A stretch of DNA of 64,000 bases from Wolbachia endosymbiont of Ctenocephalides felis wCfeT (GCF_012277295.1 NZ_CP051156.1:434001-498000); one strand, 5' to 3'; positions 27,164 through 37,293 are shown, counted from the stretch's first letter. Numbers and translations: made by a program. The notes: generated by a model from the letters alone, not told the origin.

Positions 27164-28270
27164 ATGACTAAAAAAAATAATGTACTAAATTATGTGGTAA
27201 TTGGTGCTGGTACTGCAATTCTACTTGGATCTGGAGTGTTGACTGTGGTACCTTATGTTGGGTTTTTAGCTTCAGTTGCAGCTTTAAATATAAGTCTTCC
27301 ATTTGTTGCAATTTGTGCTGTATTTTCTGTTGTAACTATTGCACTTTCTTACAAATCTATTCGTGAGAGTAAAGTTCTTGCTGAGAAAGAAAATAAAATT
27401 TCCGAAATGGAAAAGCAGTTAGCTAAGAAAGAAAAAGTGATAAAGGACAAGACTGAGCTTATCGTTGAATTTAATGAAGAAGGCAAGCAAAGGCGTCAAG
27501 AGCGTAAAGAAAAACAAGCAGGAGCTTGCGAGATGGACCTAAGGAGCCTATTTAAGGAGGAAAAGCAAGCAGAAGATTCAGATATGGATTTTAGTAACCT
27601 GTTTAGTGAAAATGCTAAAAACGGCAATAGGACTTCTAGTATAGAGAATCAGATAGTTGAAAAGAAAAAATCATATGCAGGAAAAGTTGTTTTTAGAGCG
27701 CTGCCTGTGGTAGCTTCTATACTCTTTATTAAGGAAGGTTTACAAGTTGCTAGTAATGTAGTAAGTAACCCTATTGATAGCACAGTAGGTCAGAGTTTAC
27801 CACTCGATATTCCCTATCAAGTTGCTGGCAATGTAATAGATAATCCTATTAATAGAGTAGCTCTTCCTTTTAATTCATTTTTGGAAAATAGGGTAGATGA
27901 ATATAATGATACACTAATATGCGCTCTGGGTAGCTATAACCATAATTTTAGCATACCTGAAAAAAGCAGTAGGGGTGTACTTTCAAACATGCTCAGTAGG
28001 TTTATGAGTTATAGTAACGATACATGCGCTCTGGAGAATCCTGAACATGATTTCAGTGTATCTTCTAAAAAAGCTGATAATTCAAGCATGTTTAGTAAAG
28101 CTAAAAATTTTGTACCTAATGCTATAAGTGATATTACAGGTTGTGAGGGTCATTATGTAGACGAAGAGTATCCTAATGCTACTTTATCAAAGCCAAGAAC
28201 TATGAATAATTTGGTTTCTTTGGAGCAAGTGAATTATTGCCCTCTAAATATATACGCTTCCTCTCTGTAA
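27164..28270 (+). CDS. Hypothetical membrane protein with coiled coil
   Basis: 368 aa; ATG 27164 follows GAGGT. Two hydrophobic helices (~10-32 and 38-62) are followed by a charged coiled coil (~70-120, KENKISEMEKQLAKKEKVIKD type). A short duplicated motif (MDLRSLFKEEKQAE and MDFSNLFSENAKN) follows, then another hydrophobic stretch (~178-200, ALPVVASILFIKEGL). The C-terminal third has weak internal repeats (DTLICALGSYNHNFSIPEKSS and DTCALENPEHDFSVSSKK). No known domain recognised. Lies alone between divergent neighbours. Confidence 0.65.
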   Translation: MTKKNNVLNYVVIGAGTAILLGSGVLTVVPYVGFLASVAALNISLPFVAICAVFSVVTIALSYKSIRESKVLAEKENKISEMEKQLAKKEKVIKDKTELIVEFNEEGKQRRQERKEKQAGACEMDLRSLFKEEKQAEDSDMDFSNLFSENAKNGNRTSSIENQIVEKKKSYAGKVVFRALPVVASILFIKEGLQVASNVVSNPIDSTVGQSLPLDIPYQVAGNVIDNPINRVALPFNSFLENRVDEYNDTLICALGSYNHNFSIPEKSSRGVLSNMLSRFMSYSNDTCALENPEHDFSVSSKKADNSSMFSKAKNFVPNAISDITGCEGHYVDEEYPNATLSKPRTMNNLVSLEQVNYCPLNIYASSL

Positions 28271-28316
28271 TCATTGATCCAACTATGAACTATGCGTGGC
28301 TCATAGTTGGGTGTAT

Positions 28317-29777
28317 GTATCCATTCAGGTGTATGGCTTAAGAAGCAATAGCCAGTAGGTTTTGAAAAGGATTTAACTTCTTTTGCCTCCAAGTCAAGTA
28401 CAATGAAATTATCCTCTCAAGAAACATATTTCCCCGTTTCGATTGTGTAAAATATGAAACTTTTCGGTAAACAACGTAATGCCGAATCTGTCGCTCAGCA
28501 TAGTTGTTTGTCAGTGGAATATTTTCTGGATCGTCCAAAAATTTCCACATCATCAGATCCGATTTCATGATATTTTTTGCTACTCGAGACGCTCCAATTG
28601 CCTCGGGTAAATTTGATATATTCTTTAAGTAATATCTCGTTCGCTTGCGTAATTTTCTTGCTCTTCTTATGAACCTTAATGTGTCTATTTCATCCTTTAA
28701 CAGAGCTTTTTTCAATGCAAATAATTCAGTAGCAACATTCCTTAAATAATACCCCAAAACTTTCACTTCGCTATTCCAACTATGAGACAACCTTTCAAAA
28801 TCTCTTGCTAAATGTGCCCAACAGACCTGCCTTTTCTTGCTGGAAAAGTAGTTGTAAGCTGCATATCTGTCGGTCACTACTAGGTTGTTATTCTTTCCAA
28901 ATTTACTATTTTCCAGGACTTTCATCCCTCTTGACTCTGTCAATTTGATCACACTTCCTATTTTGCTCGCAAACATCCAGCACCAGCCCTGTTTACCTTT
29001 GTTGTAATGGCTAGTTTCATCGATATGTAAAATTTTGCTCTTGCTTACCTCTTCCTCAATTTGCTCATATGCTTCTTGGCATTTTTCTGCCACTCTAGCC
29101 TCGCTATTTGATACACTACCGACGCTGATATCCAGGTTGAAAATGTCCTTTATAATATTTGCCACTTCTTTTTTCGAATTCTTGTAAAATCCACTTAATG
29201 CTGCAATTACTGACTTAACTCTTGGACCAAATGTGTCCGCAGTTACTCCTTCTTGTAGCTTGCTACTTTTTCTTTTTCCACATCTTTTGCAACGTCCATG
29301 CTCTAGTTGATATTCAACTACATACGGCTTGATTTCCGGCAAATCGACCTTTTGATGAGTATACGGATCTTTTGATACCGCAATTTCTCCTCCGCACTCA
29401 CACGTATTGGGCAGTTCTATTTTTACCATCTCATCTGCCTCCATTTTAGGGCGGTAACTGCCTTTATGTCCAACCTGTGCTCCTACTTTCCTGTCACTTT
29501 TTGGCTTATTTTCCCTCATCTTATATAATTCTTTGGAGCTTGGTATAGATGAATTTTTTGAATTTAAGCCAAGCCTTTCTTTTAACTCAGCGTTTTCGAT
29601 CCTTAGCGCTTTATTTTCTGCTTTAAGCTCTTCTATTTTTGTTTCTAACTTTTCTATAGTCTGCTTAAACTTTCGCAAAATTCTAAAAGATCAACCATAT
29701 TACCTCACAGCCACTCTAGTTTACCTTTTTAGCATTCCTTGTCTACTCTTTATTTTACCGCCCGGCTGAATGGATAC
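28317..29777 (-). mobile_element. IS66-family element, copy 3
   Basis: 1,461 bp, intact ends. The flanks (GGGTGTAT left, CTTGGTCT right) do not match. Its right end truncates the BON-domain gene at 29778 and no remainder of that gene is found on its left. Confidence 0.9.
28338..29678 (-). CDS. IS66-family transposase, copy 3
   Basis: 446 aa, with the majority-type residues (CGGE, QLEHGRCKR). DDE residues and zinc-region cysteines intact; potentially active. Confidence 0.9.
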   Translation of the reverse strand: MRKFKQTIEKLETKIEELKAENKALRIENAELKERLGLNSKNSSIPSSKELYKMRENKPKSDRKVGAQVGHKGSYRPKMEADEMVKIELPNTCECGGEIAVSKDPYTHQKVDLPEIKPYVVEYQLEHGRCKRCGKRKSSKLQEGVTADTFGPRVKSVIAALSGFYKNSKKEVANIIKDIFNLDISVGSVSNSEARVAEKCQEAYEQIEEEVSKSKILHIDETSHYNKGKQGWCWMFASKIGSVIKLTESRGMKVLENSKFGKNNNLVVTDRYAAYNYFSSKKRQVCWAHLARDFERLSHSWNSEVKVLGYYLRNVATELFALKKALLKDEIDTLRFIRRARKLRKRTRYYLKNISNLPEAIGASRVAKNIMKSDLMMWKFLDDPENIPLTNNYAERQIRHYVVYRKVSYFTQSKRGNMFLERIISLYLTWRQKKLNPFQNLLAIAS

Positions 29778-30220
29778 CTTGGTCTCACTGTTATGTTATT
29801 AGTAACGTACGTTACACCATACAGATCTTGTACAGCCTTTTTAGCCCGCTCTTTTTGGTAATTATATTCAACATCACCAGTTAAAGTTAGATGCCCATTC
29901 TCCACAGCTACTTTAATCCGCTCATGTGGTACGAAAAAACTCCACTCTAAAGCGTTAATAGCAGCTTTTACTATATCAGCATCACTTTTCTTGTAAGTTG
30001 AAATAAGCTCCACATCAAGCTCATTAGCTACACCCTTGACTTTTGCAACCCTTTCTACAGCCTTTTCAGCAGTATACTTTTCTGCGTAGCTCTTAACCTT
30101 ACCACCTAACACAACTATCCCATTATCTTTAATTGCAACAGTTATGTTTGACTCATCAAGGCTAGGTTCAAACCTTAATTTATCCATGACGTTAGTATAT
30201 AATTCACCACTTGTTACCAT
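29750..30220 (-). CDS. BON-domain protein, 3'-truncated by IS66
   Basis: 156 aa from the ATG at 30220, which follows GGGGGT; a GTG four codons earlier is less likely. It contains two BON domains (~5-70: SNITVAIKDNGIVVLGGKVKSYAEKYTAEKAV; ~75-145: HERIKVAVENGHLTLTGDVEYNYQKERAKKAV), a fold of OsmY-like proteins thought to bind membranes. No signal peptide is seen. The last residues (YPFSRAVK) are IS66-encoded, so the original C-terminus, possibly a third BON domain, is missing. Confidence 0.82.
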   Translation of the reverse strand: MVTSGELYTNVMDKLRFEPSLDESNITVAIKDNGIVVLGGKVKSYAEKYTAEKAVERVAKVKGVANELDVELISTYKKSDADIVKAAINALEWSFFVPHERIKVAVENGHLTLTGDVEYNYQKERAKKAVQDLYGVTYVTNNITVRPRYPFSRAVK

Positions 30221-30381
30221 AGATACCCCCACAAAAAACTTGCTTTATCTTCTACACTCAATCAAGCATAAAAGATAATTGCAGGTGTTTTAGAAATAAA
30301 TTTTGACTTGTCAAGTACATTTTTTTATTTTTTTTATTTTGTTTTTACAGAAAATAAATTAACATAACTCTTGTCCTAAGT

Positions 30382-30425
30382 AATATGGACTAGGCAGAGT
30401 AAAAATACCCTGCCTAGTCCATATT
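30382..30425. terminator. Strong hairpin downstream of surE
   Basis: Perfect 16-bp stem AATATGGACTAGGCAG with a 12-base loop (30398-30409). It lies 17 bp past the surE stop. A T-rich run follows it on the plus strand but not on the minus strand, so it is a good RNA hairpin whose terminator strength for surE is uncertain. Confidence 0.6.
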
Positions 30426-30441
30426 TATTTTTTTACAGAAG

Positions 30442-31179
30442 CTATAGCCCCAGAATTGGAAGATTTCTCATAGTATTGAGCGTATCATAATCCGTAAAGT
30501 CTAGCTTTATTGGTGTAACAGTGATAAATCCTTCTTTAATCTTGCCTATGCTTCCGCTGCCTGAGTGCTCTCGAGACCAGTTTAAACTTAGGGAACCGTT
30601 TGAATCTTCATCAAAAGTTAAGTCACCATCAATATCATACTCACCTTGTTCTGCAAATTCCATACCTTTTACTTTTTCCGTGGCAGGAAAATTTACGCTC
30701 ATCACTACGTTTTTAGGCCATCCGATCTCAATTAACTGAGTAATGACTCTTAGTGCAAAATTCTTTGTATTACTCCAATCTATTTTGCCATTACATACCT
30801 GGCTTAGTGCAATTGAAGATATAGACCTCGCAGCTCCCTCCATTGCGGCACCAATAGTACCTGAATAGCAAACATCATCTCCAACATTTGAGCCAATATT
30901 CACTCCAGACAATATTAAATCTGGTTTTTCATTCATAATTTTATTTAGTGCAATAATAACACAATCTGCAGGAGTGCCAGATATGCTAAATTCCCTTTCA
31001 CTGTGTTGATTGACTACAATAGACCGTTTTGCTGGATAATCAAGAGACCTTGCTGCTCCACTTCTATCTGCATCTGGTGCTATTACCCACACTTCTGACG
31101 TAAAATTTTGTGCAATTTCTTTTAATAATTTTATACCCTCACTTTTGAAACCATCATCATTTGTTATTAGTATCTTCAT
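30442..31179 (-). CDS. surE: 5'/3'-nucleotidase SurE
   Basis: 245 aa. It removes phosphate from nucleoside monophosphates and acts in stationary-phase survival. N-terminal metal site KILITNDDGF, then GVNIGSNVGDDVCYSGTIGAAMEG and SGTPADCV are the SurE motifs. Length is normal. Single gene with a hairpin after it; the next 500 bp upstream are repeats and an IS. Confidence 0.97.
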   Translation of the reverse strand: MKILITNDDGFKSEGIKLLKEIAQNFTSEVWVIAPDADRSGAARSLDYPAKRSIVVNQHSEREFSISGTPADCVIIALNKIMNEKPDLILSGVNIGSNVGDDVCYSGTIGAAMEGAARSISSIALSQVCNGKIDWSNTKNFALRVITQLIEIGWPKNVVMSVNFPATEKVKGMEFAEQGEYDIDGDLTFDEDSNGSLSLNWSREHSGSGSIGKIKEGFITVTPIKLDFTDYDTLNTMRNLPILGL

Positions 31180-31697
31180 ATAAATTTATTTACTCATTCG
31201 ACTTATATTTAACCAAGACTCACCGAAAAAACTGATTCAGCAATTTATTGTCATTTTAGTGTGAGAAGCCGTGTCATCTGAGTAGCTGATTCACAGCTAT
31301 ACAAGCGTTGCATTTTCCTCTAGGCAGAATGTCATCCCAGTGCCCAGACACTGGGATCCAGCCTTTAAATCCTATTCAAAATAACTTTTACATTCATCAT
31401 CTGTGCCCAATTAAAATTCCTGGATCCTAGTGTCAAGCACTAGGATGACACCCTTCTGTGGGCAACTGGTCCAAAACACAATGTGCATACAGTTGTGCAT
31501 CAGTTACTTGGATGACATCATCATATAACAAAGTTACCTGCCCTTCTAATGAACTAAAATCACAATGTTCTTATCTTACCACATCTAATCAAAAATAACA
31601 GTCTTTATCTATTTACCATATTCTATTTATATAATATTAAACAATTTTATGTAAATATGCTGCTTTAAGCATTTGGTTAAGGGATTATGACAAAGAT
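31180..31697. repeat. Gene-free stretch with dispersed hairpin repeats
   Basis: No credible gene. Two related palindromes face each other: ATCCCAGTG...CACTGGGAT at 31334-31356, and ATCCTAGTG...CACTAGGAT at 31424-31446, each flanked by GTCATCC or GGATGAC. The segment ACAAGCGTTGCATTTT (31302-31317) also resembles the tandem units at 50003-50136. This is a dispersed repeat family, possibly transcribed as hairpins. Confidence 0.65.
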
Positions 31698-33158
31698 ATA
31701 TCCATTCAGGTGTATGGCTTAAGAAGCAATAGCCAGTAGGTTTTAAAAAGGATTTAACTTCTTTTGCCTCCAAGTCAAGTACAATGAAATTATCCTCTCA
31801 AGAAACATATTTCCCCGTTTCGATTGTGTAAAATATGAAACTTTTCGGTAAACAACGTAATGCCGAATCTGTCGCTCAGCATAGTTGTTTGTCAGTGGAA
31901 TATTTTCTGGATCGTCCAAAAATTTCCACATCATCAGATCCGATTTCATGATATTTTTTGCTACTCGAGACGCTCCAATTGCCTCGGGTAAATTTGATAT
32001 ATTCTTTAAGTAATATCTCGTTCGCTTGCGTAATTTTCTTGCTCTTCTTATGAACCTTAATGTGTCTATTTCATCCTTTAACAGAGCTTTTTTCAATGCA
32101 AATAATTCAGTAGCAACATTCCTTAAATAATACCCCAAAACTTTCACTTCGCTATTCCAACTATGAGACAACCTTTCAAAATCTCTTGCTAAATGTGCCC
32201 AACAGACCTGCCTTTTCTTGCTGGAAAAGTAGTTGTAAGCTGCATATCTGTCGGTCACTACTAGGTTGTTATTCTTTCCAAATTTACTATTTTCCAGGAC
32301 TTTCATCCCTCTTGACTCTGTCAATTTGATCACACTTCCTATTTTGCTCGCAAACATCCAGCACCAGCCCTGTTTACCTTTGTTGTAATGGCTAGTTTCA
32401 TCGATATGTAAAATTTTGCTCTTGCTTACCTCTTCCTCAATTTGCTCATATGCTTCTTGGCATTTTTCTGCCACTCTAGCCTCGCTATTTGATACACTAC
32501 CGACGCTGATATCCAGGTTGAAAATGTCCTTTATAATATTTGCCACTTCTTTTTTCGAATTCTTGTAAAATCCACTTAATGCTGCAATTACTGACTTAAC
32601 TCTTGGACCAAATGTGTCCGCAGTTACTCCTTCTTGTAGCTTGCTACTTTTTCTTTTTCCACATCTTTTGCAACGTCCATGCTCTAGTTGATATTCAACT
32701 ACATACGGCTTGATTTCCGGCAAATCGACCTTTTGATGAGTATACGGATCTTTTGATACCGCAATTTCTCCTCCGCACTCACACGTATTGGGCAGTTCTA
32801 TTTTTACCATCTCATCTGCCTCCATTTTAGGGCGGTAACTGCCTTTATGTCCAACCTGTGCTCCTACTTTCCTGTCACTTTTTGGCTTATTTTCCCTCAT
32901 CTTATATAATTCTTTGGAGCTTGGTATAGATGAATTTTTTGAATTTAAGCCAAGCCTTTCTTTTAACTCAGCGTTTTCGATCCTTAGCGCTTTATTTTCT
33001 GCTTTAAGCTCTTCTATTTTTGTTTCTAACTTTTCTATAGTCTGCTTAAACTTTTGCAAAATTCTAAAAGATCAACCATATTACCTCACAGCCACTCTAG
33101 TTTACCTTTTTAGCATTCCTTGTCTACTCTTTATTTTACCGCCCGGCTGAATGGATAC
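31698..33158 (-). mobile_element. IS66-family element, copy 4
   Basis: 1,461 bp. The first base of the left end is A instead of G (ATATCCATTCAG), and the flanks (ACAAAGAT and ATTGATTA) do not match. A changed terminal base may stop it moving. Confidence 0.87.
31743..33059 (-). CDS. IS66-family transposase, copy 4, C-terminally shortened
   Basis: 438 aa. A CAA codon has become TAA after ...KKLNPF, removing the last eight residues; the second residue is Gln instead of Arg. DDE residues are intact, but the short loss and the changed terminal base make activity doubtful. Confidence 0.85.
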   Translation of the reverse strand: MQKFKQTIEKLETKIEELKAENKALRIENAELKERLGLNSKNSSIPSSKELYKMRENKPKSDRKVGAQVGHKGSYRPKMEADEMVKIELPNTCECGGEIAVSKDPYTHQKVDLPEIKPYVVEYQLEHGRCKRCGKRKSSKLQEGVTADTFGPRVKSVIAALSGFYKNSKKEVANIIKDIFNLDISVGSVSNSEARVAEKCQEAYEQIEEEVSKSKILHIDETSHYNKGKQGWCWMFASKIGSVIKLTESRGMKVLENSKFGKNNNLVVTDRYAAYNYFSSKKRQVCWAHLARDFERLSHSWNSEVKVLGYYLRNVATELFALKKALLKDEIDTLRFIRRARKLRKRTRYYLKNISNLPEAIGASRVAKNIMKSDLMMWKFLDDPENIPLTNNYAERQIRHYVVYRKVSYFTQSKRGNMFLERIISLYLTWRQKKLNPF

Positions 33159-33176
33159 ATTGATTAATAGCTTTGC

Positions 33177-34352
33177 CTATTGAATCCAATTATTCTGTTC
33201 ATCACTCAGCCTATCTTCTAATATTGCTTTTCTTATTGACTCCATCAACTTATTCATAAAGAAAACATTATGAATAGTGATGAGCGTGTGAGCTAGTATC
33301 TCTTTTGCTTTTAATAAGTGATGTATATAAGCTCTTGAATGTCTTTTGCAAGTAAAGCATAAACAATCGCTTTCAATTGGGTTATCATCAAGTTCAAATT
33401 GCCGGTTCCGCAAGTTAATGTGCTCTTTACATTTTGAAGACAGGGAATTTCTGTTCTTTACTTTGACTAGTGCACCACCATGCCTTGCCAAGCGAGTTGG
33501 ATGTACACAATCGAACGTATCAATGCCGAGACTCACTCCATAAAAGATGTCTGCAATTCCACCAATACCCAGTAAATGAGTAGGCCTATCTTTTTTTAGA
33601 TGCTCTATAGTGAAAGAAACCACATCGTACATCTGTTCTTTACTTTGACCAAGTGACCCACCTATTGCCTGACCAAAAAACGGTAGATTATTGATGAAGT
33701 CACAGCTTTCTTCGCGCAAATCTTGATATATACCGCCTTGGCTAATTCCATACAACTCTTGTTTACCAGAGTTATTTCTTTCAAACTCTCTTAATGAGCG
33801 TTCAGCCCATCTATGGCTCATTCGCATTGATTTTGCCGTATATTCTTTGCTGACATGAAATGGAGTGCATTCATCCAAAACCACAATTAAATCTGCACCT
33901 AATTTCTGTTGAATTTGTATTGATCGTTCAGGTGTGAGACAATAAGTTTTGCCATTAATATAAGAGCGAAAAATTGCTCCATCTTCATTGATTTTGATTA
34001 ATGTCTTCTGCTTTTTTCTTATTCCTTTAATCTCTTCTGAAACTGATCCATGACCCAAGCTAAATATTTGATATCCACCAGAGTCAGTTAACATCGGCCC
34101 ATTCCATCTAGTCATTTTGTGCAAGCCACCAAGCTTTTCAACTGTGTCCTCTCCAGGCTGAAGCATGAGATGATAGGTATTGGAAAGTATAATCTGAGTT
34201 CCAGCTTCTTTCATTCTTTCAATATCAGCACCTTTTATTGCAGCTTTTGTTGCACAGAATATAAATGCTGGTGTTTCCACAATTCCATTTGGAGTTTCAA
34301 TTTTTCCAACTCTTGCAGAGTCAGATTGCTTAATTACCTCAAATGCAAACAT
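33177..34352 (-). CDS. tgt: tRNA-guanine transglycosylase
   Basis: 391 aa. It exchanges guanine-34 for the queuosine precursor in GUN-anticodon tRNAs. Motifs: the nucleophile region LTDSGGYQIFSLG, GGSLGQSKEQMYDVV, the RNA-binding HPTRLARHG, and the zinc site CLCFTCKRHSRAYIHHL. Its ATG lies directly against the nuoE stop, so it is co-transcribed with nuoE. IS66 copy 4 ends 18 bp after its stop without touching the gene. Confidence 0.97.
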   Translation of the reverse strand: MFAFEVIKQSDSARVGKIETPNGIVETPAFIFCATKAAIKGADIERMKEAGTQIILSNTYHLMLQPGEDTVEKLGGLHKMTRWNGPMLTDSGGYQIFSLGHGSVSEEIKGIRKKQKTLIKINEDGAIFRSYINGKTYCLTPERSIQIQQKLGADLIVVLDECTPFHVSKEYTAKSMRMSHRWAERSLREFERNNSGKQELYGISQGGIYQDLREESCDFINNLPFFGQAIGGSLGQSKEQMYDVVSFTIEHLKKDRPTHLLGIGGIADIFYGVSLGIDTFDCVHPTRLARHGGALVKVKNRNSLSSKCKEHINLRNRQFELDDNPIESDCLCFTCKRHSRAYIHHLLKAKEILAHTLITIHNVFFMNKLMESIRKAILEDRLSDEQNNWIQ

Positions 34353-34853
34353 TTATTTACTCGAAAGCTCTGCTATAATGTTTTCTACCTTTTCAGGGGT
34401 TAGATCCTCATAAAAGTCATTATTTATCTGCACAACAGGAGCATTAACACATGCACCGAGGCATTCAACTTCTTTTAATGTGAAAAGATTATCTTGAGTA
34501 GTTTCACCGATGTTGATGCACAGCTTCTCTTTAAAAGCATTTAAAACCTCCTCACTATTACATAGCCAACAGGGAGTGGTTCTGCAGATTTGTATTAGGT
34601 ATTTACCTACCGGTTTTAAGTTATACATGGTGTAAAAATTTGCCACTTCATATACGCGAATATGTGGAACGTGCAGCATGTCAGCAACATAGCGCATAGC
34701 GGACTCAGGCACCCATCCACACTGTTCCTGCACCAGATATAATAACGACATAACAGCACTAGCTTCTTTACCTTTTGGGTACATTTTTATCGATTTTTCT
34801 GCTTTCTTAAGATTTTCTGGCGTAAAACTAAACTGCTCTTCCTTCTCTGTCAT
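34353..34853 (-). CDS. nuoE: NADH-quinone oxidoreductase subunit E
   Basis: 166 aa. A peripheral-arm subunit of complex I that holds one [2Fe-2S] cluster. The four cysteines are visible in CRTTPCWLC (first pair) and [10 protein letters not shown] (second pair). The N-terminal helical part ([31 protein letters not shown]) is also typical. The other nuo genes are not in the window, as is usual for the scattered nuo genes of Rickettsiales. Confidence 0.96.
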   Translation of the reverse strand: MTEKEEQFSFTPENLKKAEKSIKMYPKGKEASAVMSLLYLVQEQCGWVPESAMRYVADMLHVPHIRVYEVANFYTMYNLKPVGKYLIQICRTTPCWLCNSEEVLNAFKEKLCINIGETTQDNLFTLKEVECLGACVNAPVVQINNDFYEDLTPEKVENIIAELSSK

Positions 34854-34960
34854 TTAATGGGACTCATGTAATTTTTAACAGAGTATACCTATAGAATTAA
34901 TAATTGCAATTATTGTTAATACCAACAATATGAACTACATGTGAAAAACAGAATTGATTC

Positions 34961-36523
34961 TCATAGTAGTGAACCCAATTGAAGGTAAATACTCTCATAT
35001 ATCTTATCTGCTATAAGAAAGTCCTGACGTGGAGATTTGCCATGCTCTATAAATACAGAAACGGCATAACGTGGATTATGAAAAGGTCCATAAGCAGTAA
35101 ATAATTTGTGACTTTTATCTTTAGCACTCATCTCTGGTGTGCCAGTTTTTCCAGCGATTTTCATACTACTGAATCTTTTTTTATAGTTGAATGCCGTACC
35201 AATTCTAGAATTAACTACATCAAACATGGCTTTTTGAATTATGTTGAGGTGCTCATGATTTATGTCAATATCAGGAAAGTCTTGTATTATATTACTCATC
35301 TCTATGCATGGCATTACTTCTTTACCTGTTGCAAGCCTTGCTGAAAGCACAGCAAGTTGTAGAGGTGTTATCAGAATGTATCCTTGCCCTATAACTAAGT
35401 TAATAGTATCACCTAACTGCCATAACTCCTTCATACGCCAACTTTTGTTAGGTAGTAATCCAGATGATTCTTCTTTGAATGTTTTGGTTAGTGCTCCATT
35501 TCCAATACCAAACTTGCTGGACATTTCAACAAGAGAGTCCACATCTATTTCCTTTCCTATGTTGTAAAAGTAAACATTGCATGAAGAAGCTATAGCTTCA
35601 TTTAGGGAAACATATCCATGACCACTACTTTTCCAACAACGAAAATTTCGCTCGCCTATTTTCATGTGACCTCTGCATAAAAACTCTCTATCTGGTGTTA
35701 TTATGCCATCTCTTAAGGCTGCAAGCGCAACTATCAGCTTAAAGATTGAGCCAGGAGGAATTTGATGTGATAGTGCACGATTTACAAGCGGCAGCGAAGG
35801 AGAATTTAAGCTTTCCCAAGTCTCATTTGATAATCTACTAGTAAAAAGATTATTATCATAAGCAGGTGAATTATATAGCGCTAAAATTCCACCATTATTT
35901 ATATCAATCGCTGCAACTGAACCTTTATTATTTCCAAAGATTTCGGCTATTTCTTTCTGCAGATTAATATCGATTGTTAGTTGTACGCTTTGTCCATCTT
36001 GTTGCGGTATGCTTGATAGCTCTTTTGTAATCTGTTTTCTTGAATTTATTTCTTGTTGAGATTTTCCTGGCCTGCCTTTTAATATATCATCATATGTGTA
36101 TTCAATGCCGCTTACTCCCACTTCACCGATATTCTGTTGTTTTTTTGTATATCCCAGTATGTGAGAACATATTGAACCAAAGGGGTAGTAACGTCTATAA
36201 AGCGCATTTATTTTTGCTTCTGATGATTTTGATGCAACTTCAGACCAGTCAATCTCCCTATTCGTAGCCTTTTGTCCGTCAAATAAAACAAAATATGAAA
36301 TTTTGTTTACTGCAAGTTCAACATTATTTCTGTCTAAAATTTTACCTCTTTGAGGCATGATAACAGTGACTCGCACCCTGTTTTTATTGGATAGTATTTC
36401 GTATTTTTGTTTATTTTTTATTTGTAGATTATATAGTCTATAGCTGAAAACGGCAGAAATAGTTAGCTGGAAACCACCTAGTAAGAATGCTCTGCGGTTA
36501 AAGACTTTGTTTTTTTTCCGCAT
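34961..36523 (-). CDS. mrdA: Penicillin-binding protein 2
   Basis: 520 aa, shorter than E. coli PBP2 (~630). One N-terminal membrane helix (~12-30), a dimerisation domain starting MPQRGKILDRNN, and a transpeptidase domain with all three active-site motifs: SIFK (PPGSIFKL), SSCN, and KTGTPE. It would crosslink peptidoglycan or a lipid II-derived remnant; Wolbachia keeps lipid II synthesis but has little classical wall. Its 5' end overlaps the deacetylase gene by 46 bp. Confidence 0.93.
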   Translation of the reverse strand: MRKKNKVFNRRAFLLGGFQLTISAVFSYRLYNLQIKNKQKYEILSNKNRVRVTVIMPQRGKILDRNNVELAVNKISYFVLFDGQKATNREIDWSEVASKSSEAKINALYRRYYPFGSICSHILGYTKKQQNIGEVGVSGIEYTYDDILKGRPGKSQQEINSRKQITKELSSIPQQDGQSVQLTIDINLQKEIAEIFGNNKGSVAAIDINNGGILALYNSPAYDNNLFTSRLSNETWESLNSPSLPLVNRALSHQIPPGSIFKLIVALAALRDGIITPDREFLCRGHMKIGERNFRCWKSSGHGYVSLNEAIASSCNVYFYNIGKEIDVDSLVEMSSKFGIGNGALTKTFKEESSGLLPNKSWRMKELWQLGDTINLVIGQGYILITPLQLAVLSARLATGKEVMPCIEMSNIIQDFPDIDINHEHLNIIQKAMFDVVNSRIGTAFNYKKRFSSMKIAGKTGTPEMSAKDKSHKLFTAYGPFHNPRYAVSVFIEHGKSPRQDFLIADKIYESIYLQLGSLL

Positions 36524-37293
36524 AAAATTTCTACACTCTCATTTTTTACTGCATTACATACTCTTCTTTCCCATTCACTTAAGGTAACAAACTTATAGCC
36601 TAACTTTTTTAATATCTTAATAATATAAGGTAAAGCTTCAACTGTATTTGATTTATTTTCATGATCGTGAAACAGTATAATTGCTCCATTATGTACATTA
36701 CTTACCACTCTTTCAACTAGAGTTTCTGATTTATCGCCACGCCAGTCGAGAGAATCAACAGTCCATAATATTGAATACATATTGAGCTGCTCAGTGTTTT
36801 CAATTAAATTATCATCATGACACCCATATGGTGGACGAAATCATTTTACATCTTCTTTCGTGATACTTTTAATTGCCAAATTTGTTTTATCCAGCTCTTG
36901 CATTTGCTCTTCACTGGAAAGCGATGTCAGCTTTCTGTGTGACCAGGAGTGATTACCAAGCTCATGGCCAGCTTTGTGAATTTTTTCTATTACATTAAAA
37001 GTTCTTGCATTTATACGCCCACCAAGCACAAAAAATGTCGCTTTTGATTCATGTTTTTCAAGAGCATCAAGAATATTATTTATCTTGCTATAAGATGGTC
37101 CATCATCAAACGTAAGGGCAACAAACTTATCACTTCCACTCAGTAGCTTCTTTATACTGTTCAAGCCTTTATATGATAAATCTAAATCACAACTAAGCCC
37201 ACAATATTGCAAATTAAAACCGCAACTGTTACTGAAAGCTATACTTGAATATAATAAGAAGAAAAATATTACTAATTTTCTGAATTGTATCAT
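36478..37293 (-). pseudogene. Polysaccharide deacetylase with an in-frame TGA
   Basis: Read as one frame this is 271 codons: signal peptide-like start (LVIFFFLLYSSIAFS), the NodB metal motif TFDDGPS, HELGNHSWSHRKLTS (metal His pair), then a TGA at 36841-36843, then FRPPYGCHDD, DSLDW and GAIILFHDH, which are the remaining catalytic motifs. The TGA sits one residue before FRPP, where an aromatic or other residue is usual; TGG to TGA would explain it. Without readthrough the protein lacks its active-site second half. Homologues deacetylate peptidoglycan or chitin-like sugars. Confidence 0.85.

Noticed and set aside
30240-30440. tRNA or small RNA gene in the gap before surE
   Set aside because: The strong hairpin lacks the arms of a tRNA cloverleaf; it is described only as a hairpin.
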